NCBI RefSeq assembly: GCF_017183135.1 | Contig: NZ_JADDXW010000013.1 | Span: 62,001-126,000 of the forward strand | Source of the DNA: Aurantimonas marina | GTDB taxonomy: Bacteria > Pseudomonadota > Alphaproteobacteria > Rhizobiales > Rhizobiaceae | Direction of reading: 5' to 3' | DNA: 64,000 nucleotides | Shown here: piece by piece, positions 35,914 to 46,354 of the stretch | Layout: each line of letters begins with the position of its first letter | Position numbering within the stretch: position 1 is the stretch's first letter | Position numbers and translations under genes: made by a program | Notes under the pieces: model-generated | Seen by the model: only the letters and a program-made list of their open reading frames with translations | Told to the model about the DNA's origin: nothing | Databases searched by the model: none

Positions 35914-37020
35914 ATGACGTCGGTATCGTTCCCCCAGGGCGGTGCCTCTGTTATCGCGTGCCAGCAGGCCCAGCTGGATGCCCAGGCGTTGCTGATCGAA
36001 GAGCAGGCTGCCGCCCTCGCACATAGCCGGAAGATCTTCGAGCGGGCCTCCGCCGCCGCGCGCATCGGAGTTTGGGAATACAACCTTGCCTCCCATACGT
36101 TGGTGTGGACGGACGTGGTGTACGACATCTTCGAGCTTCCACGCGGATGTGCGCTCGATCGGAACGAGATTCTGAACTGTTATCCGCAGAGTTCCCGCAA
36201 GATGCTCGAGATATTGCGAAGCAGAGCGATCGAGGAGCGCAGCGGCTTCAGTCTCGACGCCGAGATCACCACGACGAAAGGTCGGCTTCGCTGGATTCGG
36301 ATAACCGCCTCCGTCGAGTGCGACGACGGCGTCGCCGTCCGGATCTTCGGGATGAAGCAGGATATCACCGAAGAGAAAATCATCTCGGACCAGATGCGGT
36401 ATCTGGCGGAGTTCGACGTGATGACCGGGCTGTGCAACCGAAGCCGGTTCCAGTCACGGCTCTCAGATCTTGGCGGGTCCGATGCCGACCTCAACCCGAT
36501 CGGCGCGCTCCTGCTGGTCGATCTTGACGGGTTCAAGCAGGTCAATGATACCTATGGTCACGCGCTCGGAGACGAGTGTCTGAAGGAGGTCGCCCTGCGG
36601 CTTAGGAATGCGTGTCCCCAAGCGGAGCTAGTTGCACGGATAGGCGGCGATGAGTTCGGAATCCTGCTCGGCGCTCATCTCGATCAGCGCGCGATGGAGG
36701 AGTTCGCAAGGGCAATCGTGGAGGGTCTCAGCAGGCCCGTCGATCGTCGCGGCCATTCTCTCAAGCTCGGCGCATCGGTTGGCATCGCCCGCGTCGAGGC
36801 CTGCACGCCTTCCGAGCTGTTCATCCATGCCGACGCAGCCCTCTATGCCGCCAAGGCCGCGGGGCGAAACAGGTTCCGCATGTTCGACCCGGCCATGATG
36901 CGAGTGGATTCGGGCTGTGCGCCAGCGCCCGGAGCCGCTGCGCCGATCAGGCTGATGGATACCGATTGCCGGGTCTTCCGGCGGGCGCGCGCCCAGGCCG
37001 AGACAGGCCGTCTGGATTGA
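35914..37020 (+). CDS. PAS-GGDEF diguanylate cyclase
   Basis: A 368-residue protein: a short helix, a PAS domain (about residues 45-160, VWEYNLASHTLVWTDVVYDIFELP then the W-I-R-I core), and a GGDEF domain (about 165-335). The active-site motif RIGGDEFGILL is canonical, so it should make cyclic-di-GMP from GTP. The allosteric inhibition site R-x-x-D is replaced by P-Q-A-E, so product inhibition is probably lost. LVDLDGFKQVNDTYGHALGD is the substrate-binding motif. It is cytoplasmic. A promoter region of about 220 bp precedes it; no EAL gene is near. The C-terminal 50 residues are unassigned. Confidence 0.9.
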   Translation: MTSVSFPQGGASVIACQQAQLDAQALLIEEQAAALAHSRKIFERASAAARIGVWEYNLASHTLVWTDVVYDIFELPRGCALDRNEILNCYPQSSRKMLEILRSRAIEERSGFSLDAEITTTKGRLRWIRITASVECDDGVAVRIFGMKQDITEEKIISDQMRYLAEFDVMTGLCNRSRFQSRLSDLGGSDADLNPIGALLLVDLDGFKQVNDTYGHALGDECLKEVALRLRNACPQAELVARIGGDEFGILLGAHLDQRAMEEFARAIVEGLSRPVDRRGHSLKLGASVGIARVEACTPSELFIHADAALYAAKAAGRNRFRMFDPAMMRVDSGCAPAPGAAAPIRLMDTDCRVFRRARAQAETGRLD

Positions 37021-37162
37021 GCCGGCCGAGGCCGAGGTGTCGTCCTCGACCGGCGCGTCCATCGCGTTGGAACGCGGGGGAACCGATCGCGCCGATGCAA
37101 TTGTAGCATGTCGGTTCACTGTCACCCGCGACCGTACGGCGATCGTCGTTGGCGATGACCGC

Positions 37163-37924
37163 CTATCTGCCACGGCCAGCGGCATATTCCCGACTGGCCT
37201 TGCCAAACGCCTTGAAGATCGCGGCCGACGCCTCGTCGGTCTCGGCCCAATATTCGGGATGCCATTGGACGCCGAGGGCGAAGGCGCGGGCACCCCGGAC
37301 GGAGACCGCCTCGATTGTCCCGTCGGATGCCGTCGCCTCGACGGTCAGGCCCTCGGCAAGGCGGTCGATCGCCTGACGATGCACGGAGTTCACCTGTATT
37401 TCAGGCTTTCCGACAATGCCGGCAAGCAACCCGCCGGGCGTTACGGCAACCGGATGACGGATGGCGAAGCGTTCGCGCTGCTCCTTGTTCGGCATCGCCC
37501 GGTGATCCATGCGGCCGTCGATCTCGTGAATTTCCGTCGCCAGAGTCCCGCCGAGCGAAACATTGAGTTCCTGATGCCCGCGACAGATGCAGAGCAACGG
37601 TACGCCTTTATCGATCGCGCCGCGGATCAGCACCTCGGTGAGTCGGTCGCGGTCCGGATCGAAGGGTTCGTGGGCGCGGCTTGGCGACACGCCGTAGCGA
37701 TCTGGATGCACGTTCGACGCCGACCCGGTCAGCATTAGGCCATCGACCCGATCGAGCAGCGCCGCGACCTCAAACTCGCTCGACAGTGCCGGCACGATGA
37801 TCGGCAGAGCTTCGGCAACCCGCGTGAGGGCCTTCAGATAGGTGTCCGGCGTCGCGTGCCAGCGGTAATTGTCGAAGTCGCGGACGTCGGCGGGGACGGC
37901 GACGAGGATCGGAGCGGCGGGCAT
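37163..37924 (-). CDS. Gamma-glutamyl-gamma-aminobutyrate hydrolase, PuuD-like class I amidotransferase
   Basis: A 253-residue glutamine-amidotransferase-like hydrolase. The nucleophile Cys is in LLCICRGHQELNVSLGGTL, and His/Glu complete the triad in LGVQWHPEYW. The N-terminal VAVPADVRDFDNYRWHATP and GLMLTGSASNVHPDRYG match the PuuD/peptidase C26 family, which splits gamma-glutamyl bonds, notably in putrescine degradation. Ornithine decarboxylase lies 6 kb away, so a polyamine link is possible but weak. ATG 37924 starts the conserved region; more distant in-frame codons show no similarity. Confidence 0.88.
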   Translation of the reverse strand: MPAAPILVAVPADVRDFDNYRWHATPDTYLKALTRVAEALPIIVPALSSEFEVAALLDRVDGLMLTGSASNVHPDRYGVSPSRAHEPFDPDRDRLTEVLIRGAIDKGVPLLCICRGHQELNVSLGGTLATEIHEIDGRMDHRAMPNKEQRERFAIRHPVAVTPGGLLAGIVGKPEIQVNSVHRQAIDRLAEGLTVEATASDGTIEAVSVRGARAFALGVQWHPEYWAETDEASAAIFKAFGKASREYAAGRGR

Positions 37925-38120
37925 GGACGGAGGCTTTCTTCGGCGTTTCCTGGCTGTGCCGATGTAGGAACCCGCTGCGCGATTGTCGATCCGCCATGCC
38001 AAGGCTGGCCTGTGGAACAGTTGATCGCAAGAATGTCCGTACAACTGGCTTATTATAAGTAATTGTTTCAATTTACATTGCGAGCCAAGTTTCCTTTACC
38101 TGAAAGTCTGGATGTTCTAG

Positions 38121-39308
<1,188 letters not shown>

Positions 39309-39335
39309 CGCTGCGGTCGCCGATTCCCACCTTCA

Positions 39336-39361
39336 ACCACGGGGCGGCAACGTCCCGTGGT
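39336..39361 (+). terminator. Hairpin after dctP paralogue 1
   Basis: ACCACGGG (39336-39343) pairs with CCCGTGGT (39354-39361) across 10 nt, 28 nt after the stop codon. The 3' flank TCTATCTG is T-rich but not a clean U-run, so termination is likely but not certain. The convergent kinase gene ends at 39440. Confidence 0.6.
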
Positions 39362-39439
39362 CTATCTGAGTTCGCGGTAGGCGCGGTCCGGCAAAGGCCC
39401 AGGACAGGGCATGCCGCGGTCCCGAAGGTCTACGGCGAT

Positions 39440-41539
39440 TTACACTCGTTCGGACGCGGTCGCATCTGCCGTGCCCGGGTGCCGGACATTGATCAGCTTG
39501 GCGATTTCCGCGGCAAGCTGCTGCTGGAGATACGGCTTGCCCAGGCGAGGCACGTCCAGAGTGGAATTGTCGGGAAGTTCGGCATAGCCGGTGGCCAGAA
39601 GGATTGGCAGATCGGGCCGCAAACGGCGCGCCTCCTCGGTGAGTTGCCCTCCGTTCATCTTCGGCATGGAATAATCGGTGATCATCAGGTCGATCGGGTC
39701 TGGACCGCGCAGGATTTCGAGAGCGGCGGCGCCGGAATTGGCTTCGATGACCTCATGACCCAGGTCCTCCAGCATGTCGACGGTGCTCATCGCGATCAGG
39801 AAATCGTCGTCCACGAAAAGGATGGTGGAACGCGGAACCGCATCGCCAGCGAGAATTTCGTTGCTGTCCGCGATCACCGGTTCGGGGTGCGCGACCGCTG
39901 TCGTGGCGGGCAGCCACAGCTCGGCGGTTGTGCCGCGGCCGACATGGCTCTCCAGCCGTAGCGCACCATTCAACTGGACCGCCAAGCCGTGGATCATCGA
40001 AAGACCGAGGCCGGTTCCCTTGCCGAGCTCCTTGGTCGAGAAGAAGGGTTCGATCGCGCGGCTGACCGTCTCCGCGTCCATACCTTGGCCGGTGTCTGTG
40101 ACGCTGAGGCGTAAATATGGACCGGCCCCCAGGTTGAGGGCTGACGGCGGCGTCGGTGTATCCAGCCCGATCGACACAATACCCCCCTCGGGCATGGCAT
40201 CCCGCGCGTTCACCACGAGGTTGAGCAAGGCGAGTTCGACCTGATTAGGATCGATCAGGGTCCAGAACGTCTCATCCGGTGGGTCGAACCGCATCTCGAT
40301 ATCGGGACCTACCGATTTTTCCAGAAGCGCCGTCATCCCGCCGACGAGTGTAACCAGATCGGTTGCCTCCACGCGCAAATCCTGCCTGCGCGCAAACGCC
40401 AGCAGCCGCTGGGTCAGGGCCGCCCCGCGCATGGCGCCCTGCAAGGCGCCGTCGATCAGGCGCGCGGCTTTGGCGTCGGCGGCGAAGTGCTTGCGCAGTA
40501 GGTCCAGGTTCCCCAGCACCGCCATCAGCAGGTTGTTGAAGTCATGGGCCACGCCGCCGGTCAGCTGGCCGATCATTTCCATCTTCTGGGCTTGGCGCAA
40601 TTGCTCCTCCGCGCGTTCGCGCTGGGTGATCTCCGTCAGGACGAGCTCATGGGTCCGTTTCAATTCGGCAGTGCGTTCGGCGACGCGTTCCTCAAGCGTC
40701 TCGTTGAGCCGGCGCAGGTTTTCCTCGGAGGTCTTGCGATCGGTGATGTCGGACGAAACGCCCACCAGGCTAGAGGTGCCTTTCGCCTCGTCGCTGACGA
40801 CGCGCGCCCTGACCTCGAGCCAGTGCAAGCTCTTATCGGGCCAGAGGACCCGATACTCGATCACGTAGTCGGTGTTGTCCGCGATGCTACGCTCGACTGC
40901 CTCGCGCATACGTTGTCGATCGTCCGGATGGATGCTGGAGAGGAGTTCCCCGTAACTCAACGACTGCTCGGGGCCGCGGCCGAAGTTTGCCTTGCAGGTC
41001 TCTGAGACGATCAGTTCCGATGTTTTGAGATCGAGCTCCCACGATCCGAGGCGTCCAGCGGTGAGCGCGGTTGTCAGGCGCTCTCCACTCTCGCGCAACT
41101 CGTCCAGCCGGGCCCGGGCCTCGAACTGGCGCAGGCGACCCTTCAGCGCCGTCCGGGCGGCGCTGGTGAAGGTCGTGGGATGAAACGGCCGTTCGATGAA
41201 GGTGACGTTGCCGAGCGCCTCCGATATCCGCGCGGCCGCCGGATTGCGTTCGGGGCCGCCGCCCCGACTGGTCAAGACGATGCAGGCGAGGTCGGACCAA
41301 CTCGATTGCGCTTCCAATTGCCCGACAAGGTTCCGCAAATCAGCGCCGCGGGTCGCTTCCTCGGTCATGACGAGAAAAGCGGTGTCGGCGCCGATGTCCC
41401 GGGTCAGCGCATCCAGATCCGCGCAAATCCGCGCCCCGAGTCCGACTTCTTTCAAGAGGCTGGCGGCAATCGATGCGTCGCGGCCGCGGGGGGCCAGAAT
41501 AAGGGCTTGGGGAGCCCGGTGTGCGGCGGCCATTTTCAC
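39440..41539 (-). CDS. Hybrid sensor histidine kinase coupled to a KaiC-like protein
   Basis: A 699-residue soluble hybrid kinase. Residues 1-135 look like a receiver fold lacking the phospho-Asp ([10 protein letters not shown] in its place), i.e. a pseudoreceiver. Then come a PAS domain (about 155-270), a coiled coil (275-320), HisKA with [11 protein letters not shown] (phospho-His332), the ATP domain ([22 protein letters not shown]) and a C-terminal receiver with DDD at 577-579 and phospho-Asp622 ([10 protein letters not shown]). It starts at GTG 41539, overlapping the TGA of the KaiC-like gene by 4 bp, so both are made together. No DNA-binding regulator is adjacent, so phosphoryl output must go elsewhere. 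Confidence 0.92.
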   Translation of the reverse strand: MKMAAAHRAPQALILAPRGRDASIAASLLKEVGLGARICADLDALTRDIGADTAFLVMTEEATRGADLRNLVGQLEAQSSWSDLACIVLTSRGGGPERNPAAARISEALGNVTFIERPFHPTTFTSAARTALKGRLRQFEARARLDELRESGERLTTALTAGRLGSWELDLKTSELIVSETCKANFGRGPEQSLSYGELLSSIHPDDRQRMREAVERSIADNTDYVIEYRVLWPDKSLHWLEVRARVVSDEAKGTSSLVGVSSDITDRKTSEENLRRLNETLEERVAERTAELKRTHELVLTEITQRERAEEQLRQAQKMEMIGQLTGGVAHDFNNLLMAVLGNLDLLRKHFAADAKAARLIDGALQGAMRGAALTQRLLAFARRQDLRVEATDLVTLVGGMTALLEKSVGPDIEMRFDPPDETFWTLIDPNQVELALLNLVVNARDAMPEGGIVSIGLDTPTPPSALNLGAGPYLRLSVTDTGQGMDAETVSRAIEPFFSTKELGKGTGLGLSMIHGLAVQLNGALRLESHVGRGTTAELWLPATTAVAHPEPVIADSNEILAGDAVPRSTILFVDDDFLIAMSTVDMLEDLGHEVIEANSGAAALEILRGPDPIDLMITDYSMPKMNGGQLTEEARRLRPDLPILLATGYAELPDNSTLDVPRLGKPYLQQQLAAEIAKLINVRHPGTADATASERV

Positions 41540-43038
41540 TCGGCGTCCGCCCGCTTTAACAACGGCCTGGGCTCGCCGACATAAGTCGGCGTTCCGCGCA
41601 GGATGCCCTGAAATCCCTCCAGTGGTTTTCCGAGTGCCAGCCCGCTTTTGCCGATCCCGTACTCCCGAATAGTGTCCTCGTGGCTTCCGGTCCGCTTCTT
41701 GATGACCGAAACGGCCCGCTTCATCCGCCCCATCGCCTCGAAATAGCGCAGCAAGATGACGGTATCGGCCAAGTAGGTCAGGTCCACGGGGGACTTCATC
41801 TCGCCGACAAGACCGTGCTGCGCCACGGTGAGGAAAGTGGTCGCCCCCTGCCGATTGAGATACTGCAATAATTCGTGGACGTGGAGAATCAGCGCATTCT
41901 CCTCGGGCATCGCGGCCTGATAGCCGTTGAGACTATCGACGACGACACTGGTCGCGCCAGCCTCGGCGACCCGATGGCGAACCCGGTGAGCGAACTCCCC
42001 CGGCGAAACTTCCGCCGCGTCGACCTGCTCGATGTGAAGTTTGCCCGCATCCTGCATGGCCTTCAGGTCGAAGCCCATCGCCTGTACGCGGTTGAACAAC
42101 AGCCCAAGCTCTTCGTCGAAGATGAACATTGCGGCGGTCTCGCCGCGCTTGATGGCGGCGGCAACGAACTGGAGGGCAAAGAGGCTTTTTCCCGCCCCGG
42201 CTGGGCCAAGCACCAACGCGCTCGACCCTCGCTCGATGCCACCGCCCAGCAGGGCGTCGAGCTCCACGATGCCGCTGGTCAGCTTCTGGCCGAAGAAGCC
42301 GGTGCGATGCTCCGCCGCGACGAGCCGGGGAAACACCTCGACGCCGCCGGTCTTGATCGTGAAGTCGTGGTAGCCGCCGCGAAAGGCCTGTCCCCGGTAT
42401 TTGGTGATACGCAGCCGGCGGCGCTCTGCGCCGTAATTCGGGGCGAGCTCTTCAAGACGGACGACGCCGTGGACAACACTGTGGACCGTCTTGTCCAGTG
42501 TATCGGAGGTCAGGTCATCGAGAAGCAGAACGGTGGCGCCGCGTCGCGCGAAATAATGTTTGAGAGCCAGGATCTGCCGTCGGTAGCGCAGCGAACTCTG
42601 GGCCAGCAAGCGAATCTCCGACAGGCTGTCCAGGACGATACGGCTGGGTTGTACCCGTTCGATCGCCTCGAAGATCATTTTCGTCGTTTCGCCCAGCTCG
42701 AGATCGGACGAGTAGAGAAGGCTCTGCTGGGCATCAGCGTCGAGCAGGCTTTCGGGGGGGACCAACTCGAAGATATCGATATCGTCGGGGATGACCCAGC
42801 CGTGCGAAGCCGCGCCGTCCCGCAGTTCGCCCTGCGTTTCCGACAATGTGATGTAGAGGCCTCGTTCTCCCGCCTCTACGCCTTCCAAAAGAAAGCTCAG
42901 CGCAATCGTCGTTTTGCCGGTGCCGGGATTGCCTTCCAGCAAGAAGACATGGCCCTCCGACAGACCGCCGGCCATGACGTCGTCGAGGCCGGCCACGCCC
43001 GTGCGGGCCTTTGCAGGGCGATCACTTCCTACTTCCAT
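41536..43038 (-). CDS. KaiC-like double-RecA-domain ATPase
   Basis: A 500-residue protein with two tandem KaiC/RecA-type ATPase domains. Walker A sites are GNPGTGKT (36-43) and GPAGAGKS (278-285); Walker B-like strands are RIVLDSLSEI and TSVVVDSLNG. The catalytic Glu pair is a single Glu in domain 1 (LSETQ) but present in domain 2 (FDEEL). By eye, the cyanobacterial phosphosite Ser431-Thr432 aligns with Thr421-Tyr422 here. The length equals cyanobacterial KaiC, but no kaiA or kaiB is near. ATG 43038 begins the first domain; a longer in-frame opening runs antisense through dctP. It is the first gene of a two-gene operon. Confidence 0.9.
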   Translation of the reverse strand: MEVGSDRPAKARTGVAGLDDVMAGGLSEGHVFLLEGNPGTGKTTIALSFLLEGVEAGERGLYITLSETQGELRDGAASHGWVIPDDIDIFELVPPESLLDADAQQSLLYSSDLELGETTKMIFEAIERVQPSRIVLDSLSEIRLLAQSSLRYRRQILALKHYFARRGATVLLLDDLTSDTLDKTVHSVVHGVVRLEELAPNYGAERRRLRITKYRGQAFRGGYHDFTIKTGGVEVFPRLVAAEHRTGFFGQKLTSGIVELDALLGGGIERGSSALVLGPAGAGKSLFALQFVAAAIKRGETAAMFIFDEELGLLFNRVQAMGFDLKAMQDAGKLHIEQVDAAEVSPGEFAHRVRHRVAEAGATSVVVDSLNGYQAAMPEENALILHVHELLQYLNRQGATTFLTVAQHGLVGEMKSPVDLTYLADTVILLRYFEAMGRMKRAVSVIKKRTGSHEDTIREYGIGKSGLALGKPLEGFQGILRGTPTYVGEPRPLLKRADAE

Positions 43039-43329
43039 GAATATCCGAACCTTCAGGCACGCTGCGTCGCATAGGCGGATAGAATGAACTATAGAGTTTC
43101 TCAGCGTTTTCCATACCGGGGCGCAATTCATCGAACGCGCCAAACTTGGGGCGACCCTCCGCCTGGATCGCCTGTCGCGTTCAGGATCGCGATGGGGGGC
43201 GGCTGTCTCACACGCGCTTGAATTTCTATCCTTTATCCTTACGATCTCGCGCTGAGGCTGGGCATAAGATTCCGGCCGCGGAGACGCGTGCCGCCGACGG
43301 GGCGGCACTTGCATTTTGGGGAGCCATAA

Positions 43330-44448
43330 ATGGACAGACGCGCATTCATCGGCGGTGCCGCCAAGGGCGCATTGGGTGCCGGTGTGGTTGGTGCGGGGGC
43401 CGCGACGCTGTCGGCGCCGGCCATCGCTCAGGAAAAGCCCAAGGTCAACTGGCGCTGCGTTTCGTCGTTTCCCAAGTCCGTCGACACGATCTTCGGCGCC
43501 TCGGAATTGCTGGTGCGCTATGTGAAGGAGGCGAGCGACGGCCAGTTCGACATTCAATTGTTCGCGGCTGGCGAAATCGTTCCTGGCGGACAGGTTCTCG
43601 ACGCGGTGGAAAACGGCACCGTCCAGATGGGCCACACCGCCTCCTATTATTATGTCGGCAAGAACCCGGCCTTCGCCTTCGGCACCGCCGTGCCCTTCGG
43701 CCTCAACGCCCGCCAGCTCAACGCCTGGTTCTACGAGGGCGGCGGCAACGACTTGTTGAACGAATTCTATGCCAAGTCCAGCATTTACGCCTTGCCGGCG
43801 GGCAACACCGGTGCCCAGATGGGCGGCTGGTATCGCAAGGAAATCAACACGCTCGACGATCTGAAGGGGCTGAAGCTGCGGATCGCCGGCCTTGCCGGCA
43901 AGGTGGTGGAAAAGCTCGGCGTGGTTCCACAGCAGATCCCGGCGGGCGACATTTATTCGGCGCTGGAGCGCGGCACCCTCGACGCGGTCGAATTCGTCGG
44001 CCCCTATGACGACGAGCGGCTGGGCTTCCACAAGGTGGCCAAGTATTACTACTATCCGGCCTGGTGGGAGGGCGGCGCTGCACTCCACATGATGTTCAAC
44101 CTCGAACAGTGGAACGCCCTGCCGAAGTCCTATCAGGCGATGCTGGAATCGGCCTGCCAGGCGATCAATTCCTCGATGCTCGCCTCATACGATTACCGCA
44201 ATCCCGCCGCGCTCCGGCGACTCGTCTCCGAGGGCGCGCAATTGCGGCCATTCAGTCAGGAGATCATGAACGCGAGCTTCGAGGCGGCGAAAGCGGTTCA
44301 TGACGAGATCTCGGCATCGAACGAGGACTACCGGACACTGCTCGAAAGCCAGAACGCCTTCAAGCGGGACGCCTATCTGTGGGCGCAGCTGTCGGAATAC
44401 ACGTTCGACACCTTCATGATGATCAAGCAGCGCGAAGGCGCACTCTGA
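43330..44448 (+). CDS. dctP: TRAP transporter substrate-binding protein DctP, paralogue 2 (Tat-exported)
   Basis: A 372-residue TRAP binding protein with a Tat signal (MDRRAFIGGAAKGALGAG, cleavage near APAIAQE). It shares long identical segments with the paralogue at 38202 ([36 protein letters not shown]), so the pair arose by duplication. The likely ligand class is 2-oxoacids or similar carboxylates, as for TakP-like proteins. ATG 43330 follows GGGGAG. A hairpin GTGCCGCC-GACGG-GGCGGCAC (43288-43308) lies just before that site. A convergent dctQM pair ending at 44537 probably supplies the membrane subunits. Confidence 0.94.
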   Translation: MDRRAFIGGAAKGALGAGVVGAGAATLSAPAIAQEKPKVNWRCVSSFPKSVDTIFGASELLVRYVKEASDGQFDIQLFAAGEIVPGGQVLDAVENGTVQMGHTASYYYVGKNPAFAFGTAVPFGLNARQLNAWFYEGGGNDLLNEFYAKSSIYALPAGNTGAQMGGWYRKEINTLDDLKGLKLRIAGLAGKVVEKLGVVPQQIPAGDIYSALERGTLDAVEFVGPYDDERLGFHKVAKYYYYPAWWEGGAALHMMFNLEQWNALPKSYQAMLESACQAINSSMLASYDYRNPAALRRLVSEGAQLRPFSQEIMNASFEAAKAVHDEISASNEDYRTLLESQNAFKRDAYLWAQLSEYTFDTFMMIKQREGAL

Positions 44449-44476
44449 TCGGGCGACGCATCTTTGCGAAATCGTC

Positions 44477-44514
44477 AAGGCGCGGGACGACAAACCGTTC
44501 CGGGCCTTTTCTTT
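44477..44514 (+). terminator. Rho-independent terminator after dctP paralogue 2
   Basis: AAGGCGCGGGACG pairs with CGTTCCGGGCCTT across a 6-nt loop; 12 of 13 positions pair, counting one G-U, with one G-G mismatch. The stem is followed by TTCTTT. It lies 29 nt after the stop codon, between two convergent genes. Confidence 0.72.
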
Positions 44515-44536
44515 GACCGCTGCCCGCTCGACAAAC

Positions 44537-46354
44537 CTATTGGAATGACGGCGGCTGTGACAGATCGACCGGTGCGGGTCCTTCGGTCGGCGGCGCGGGG
44601 GCGGTCGTGTCGGGCGCCGGCGCCGTTCCCGGGGCGGTGCCGGGCAGTCCGAGCGGCGGCAGGCCGAACGGGTCGTTGGTCTGACCGGCCCCCGAGGTGC
44701 CGCCGAGCGGCGGCAGGCTCATGCCGCCTTCGCCGCCGAAGGTGGGAATTTGCAGGCGGAACTCGGCCGGGTCCATCGGCGGCCTGACGTCCCCCTTGTA
44801 CCGTGTGACCAGCCCCGGAAACGCCATGACGATGACGATCATCAGCGCGTTGATAAGGATGAACGGCAGCGCGCCCTTGTAGATCGCCGGGGTACTCACC
44901 CCGTCGATAGTGCGGCCGGAGACCTTGTCGAACCATGCGCCGGATGGCGCGATCGAGCGCAGATAGAACAGCGAGAAGCCGAAAGGGGGCGTCAGGAAGG
45001 AAGTCTGAAGGTTGATGCCGATCAGCACGCCGAACCAGATCAGGTCGATGCCGAGCGTCTCCGCAACGGGAGCGAGCAGGGGGATCAGGATGAAGGCGAT
45101 CTCGAAGAAATCGAGGAAACAGCCGAGGATGAAGATGAGGATCGAGACGGCGATCAGGAAGCCGTATTCGTCGCCGGGGATCGCCAGCAGCAGCTCCTCG
45201 ATCCAGATATTGCCGTTGATGCCGTAGAAGGTCAGACCGAAGACGCGCGCCCCGATCAGGATGAAGAGCACGAAGGCGGACAGCTTGGCGGTGGATTCCA
45301 GCGCCTGCGTCAGAACCTTGAGCGTCAGCCGGCCCTTGCTGAAGGCCATGACCAGTGCGCCGGTCGCCCCCATCGCGCCGCCCTCGGTCGGCGTGGCGAT
45401 GCCGAGAAAGATGGTGCCGAGAACGAGAAAGATCAGCGCCAGCGGCGGGATCAGCACGATGACGACCTGCTGGGCCAGCCGCGACAACAGGCCAAGACCG
45501 AAAGCGCGATTCAACAACGCGACGGCGTAGGCGACGCCCACACCCGTGGTCATCGCCCAGACGTCACGGACTTCATCGCGAAAACCGGCAAAGACCGTGT
45601 ACCAGGTCACCACGGTGATGATGGCCGCCGCGAGCAGTATGGCGATCAGCGACCGGACACCGCCACCGAGCGTGCGCGCCTCGGGCGGCAGCGCCGGCGC
45701 CGCATGCGGCCGCACGATCGTTACCGCGAAGGTGTAGAGAAGATACAGCCCGATCATCAGCAGCGCCGGATAGAGCGCGCCGACATACATGTCGCCGACC
45801 GAGCGGCCGAGCTGGTCGGCCATGACGATGAGGACCAGCGACGGCGGAACGATCTGCGCCAGTGTGCCGGAGGCGGCGATCGTGCCGGTCGCGAAGGACC
45901 GGTCGTAGCCGTAGCGCAGCATGATCGGCAGCGAGATCAGCCCCATGGCAATGACCGAGGCGGCGACGACACCGGTGGTGGCGGCCAACAGCGCGCCGAC
46001 GAGGACCGCGGCGTAACCGAGGCCGCCGCGCACCGGGCCGAACAGCTGCCCGATCGTCTCCAGAAGATCCTCGGCCATGCGCGAACGTTCGAGGACCAAT
46101 CCCATGAAGGTGAAGAACGGCACGGCCAACAGCGTGTCGTTCGACATGATCCCGAAAACCCGGTCGGGCTGCGCGCCGAGCAGGGTCCAGAACAGCGTGA
46201 TCTGCGGCGACAGTTCGGAGAACTCGACACCGATGACGAAATAGAACAGGCCGCCCGCGGCGAGGGTGAAGGCGACGGGATAGCCGAGCAGCAGCATCGC
46301 CATGACGCTGACGAACATGATCGGCGCGAGGTTGTGGGCAATGAACTCAATCAT
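44537..46354 (-). CDS. dctM: TRAP transporter large permease DctM with a proline-rich C-terminal extension
   Basis: A 605-residue membrane protein of the large TRAP permease family, the ion-coupled translocator. Early helices have VMAMLLLGYPVAFTLAAGG, and GTLAQIVPPSLVLIVMADQL and GTIFLGIATPTEGGAMGATG are family signatures. Fourteen or so hydrophobic segments end near residue 515, at FPGLVTRYKG. After it comes an unusual tail of about 90 residues rich in Pro, Gly and Ala (PLGLPGTAPGTAPAPDTTAP), not part of the transport fold. ATG 46354 overlaps the end of dctQ by 8 bp. It belongs to the FcbT3/mannitol-type subgroup. Confidence 0.94.
   Translation of the reverse strand: MIEFIAHNLAPIMFVSVMAMLLLGYPVAFTLAAGGLFYFVIGVEFSELSPQITLFWTLLGAQPDRVFGIMSNDTLLAVPFFTFMGLVLERSRMAEDLLETIGQLFGPVRGGLGYAAVLVGALLAATTGVVAASVIAMGLISLPIMLRYGYDRSFATGTIAASGTLAQIVPPSLVLIVMADQLGRSVGDMYVGALYPALLMIGLYLLYTFAVTIVRPHAAPALPPEARTLGGGVRSLIAILLAAAIITVVTWYTVFAGFRDEVRDVWAMTTGVGVAYAVALLNRAFGLGLLSRLAQQVVIVLIPPLALIFLVLGTIFLGIATPTEGGAMGATGALVMAFSKGRLTLKVLTQALESTAKLSAFVLFILIGARVFGLTFYGINGNIWIEELLLAIPGDEYGFLIAVSILIFILGCFLDFFEIAFILIPLLAPVAETLGIDLIWFGVLIGINLQTSFLTPPFGFSLFYLRSIAPSGAWFDKVSGRTIDGVSTPAIYKGALPFILINALMIVIVMAFPGLVTRYKGDVRPPMDPAEFRLQIPTFGGEGGMSLPPLGGTSGAGQTNDPFGLPPLGLPGTAPGTAPAPDTTAPAPPTEGPAPVDLSQPPSFQ

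Noticed and set aside
41536-44088. An 850-codon minus-strand frame running from the KaiC-like gene through dctP
   Set aside because: The part beyond 43038 lies antisense to the second dctP gene and has no ATPase similarity. The KaiC domain starts at ATG 43038. The long opening reflects GC-rich codon bias.
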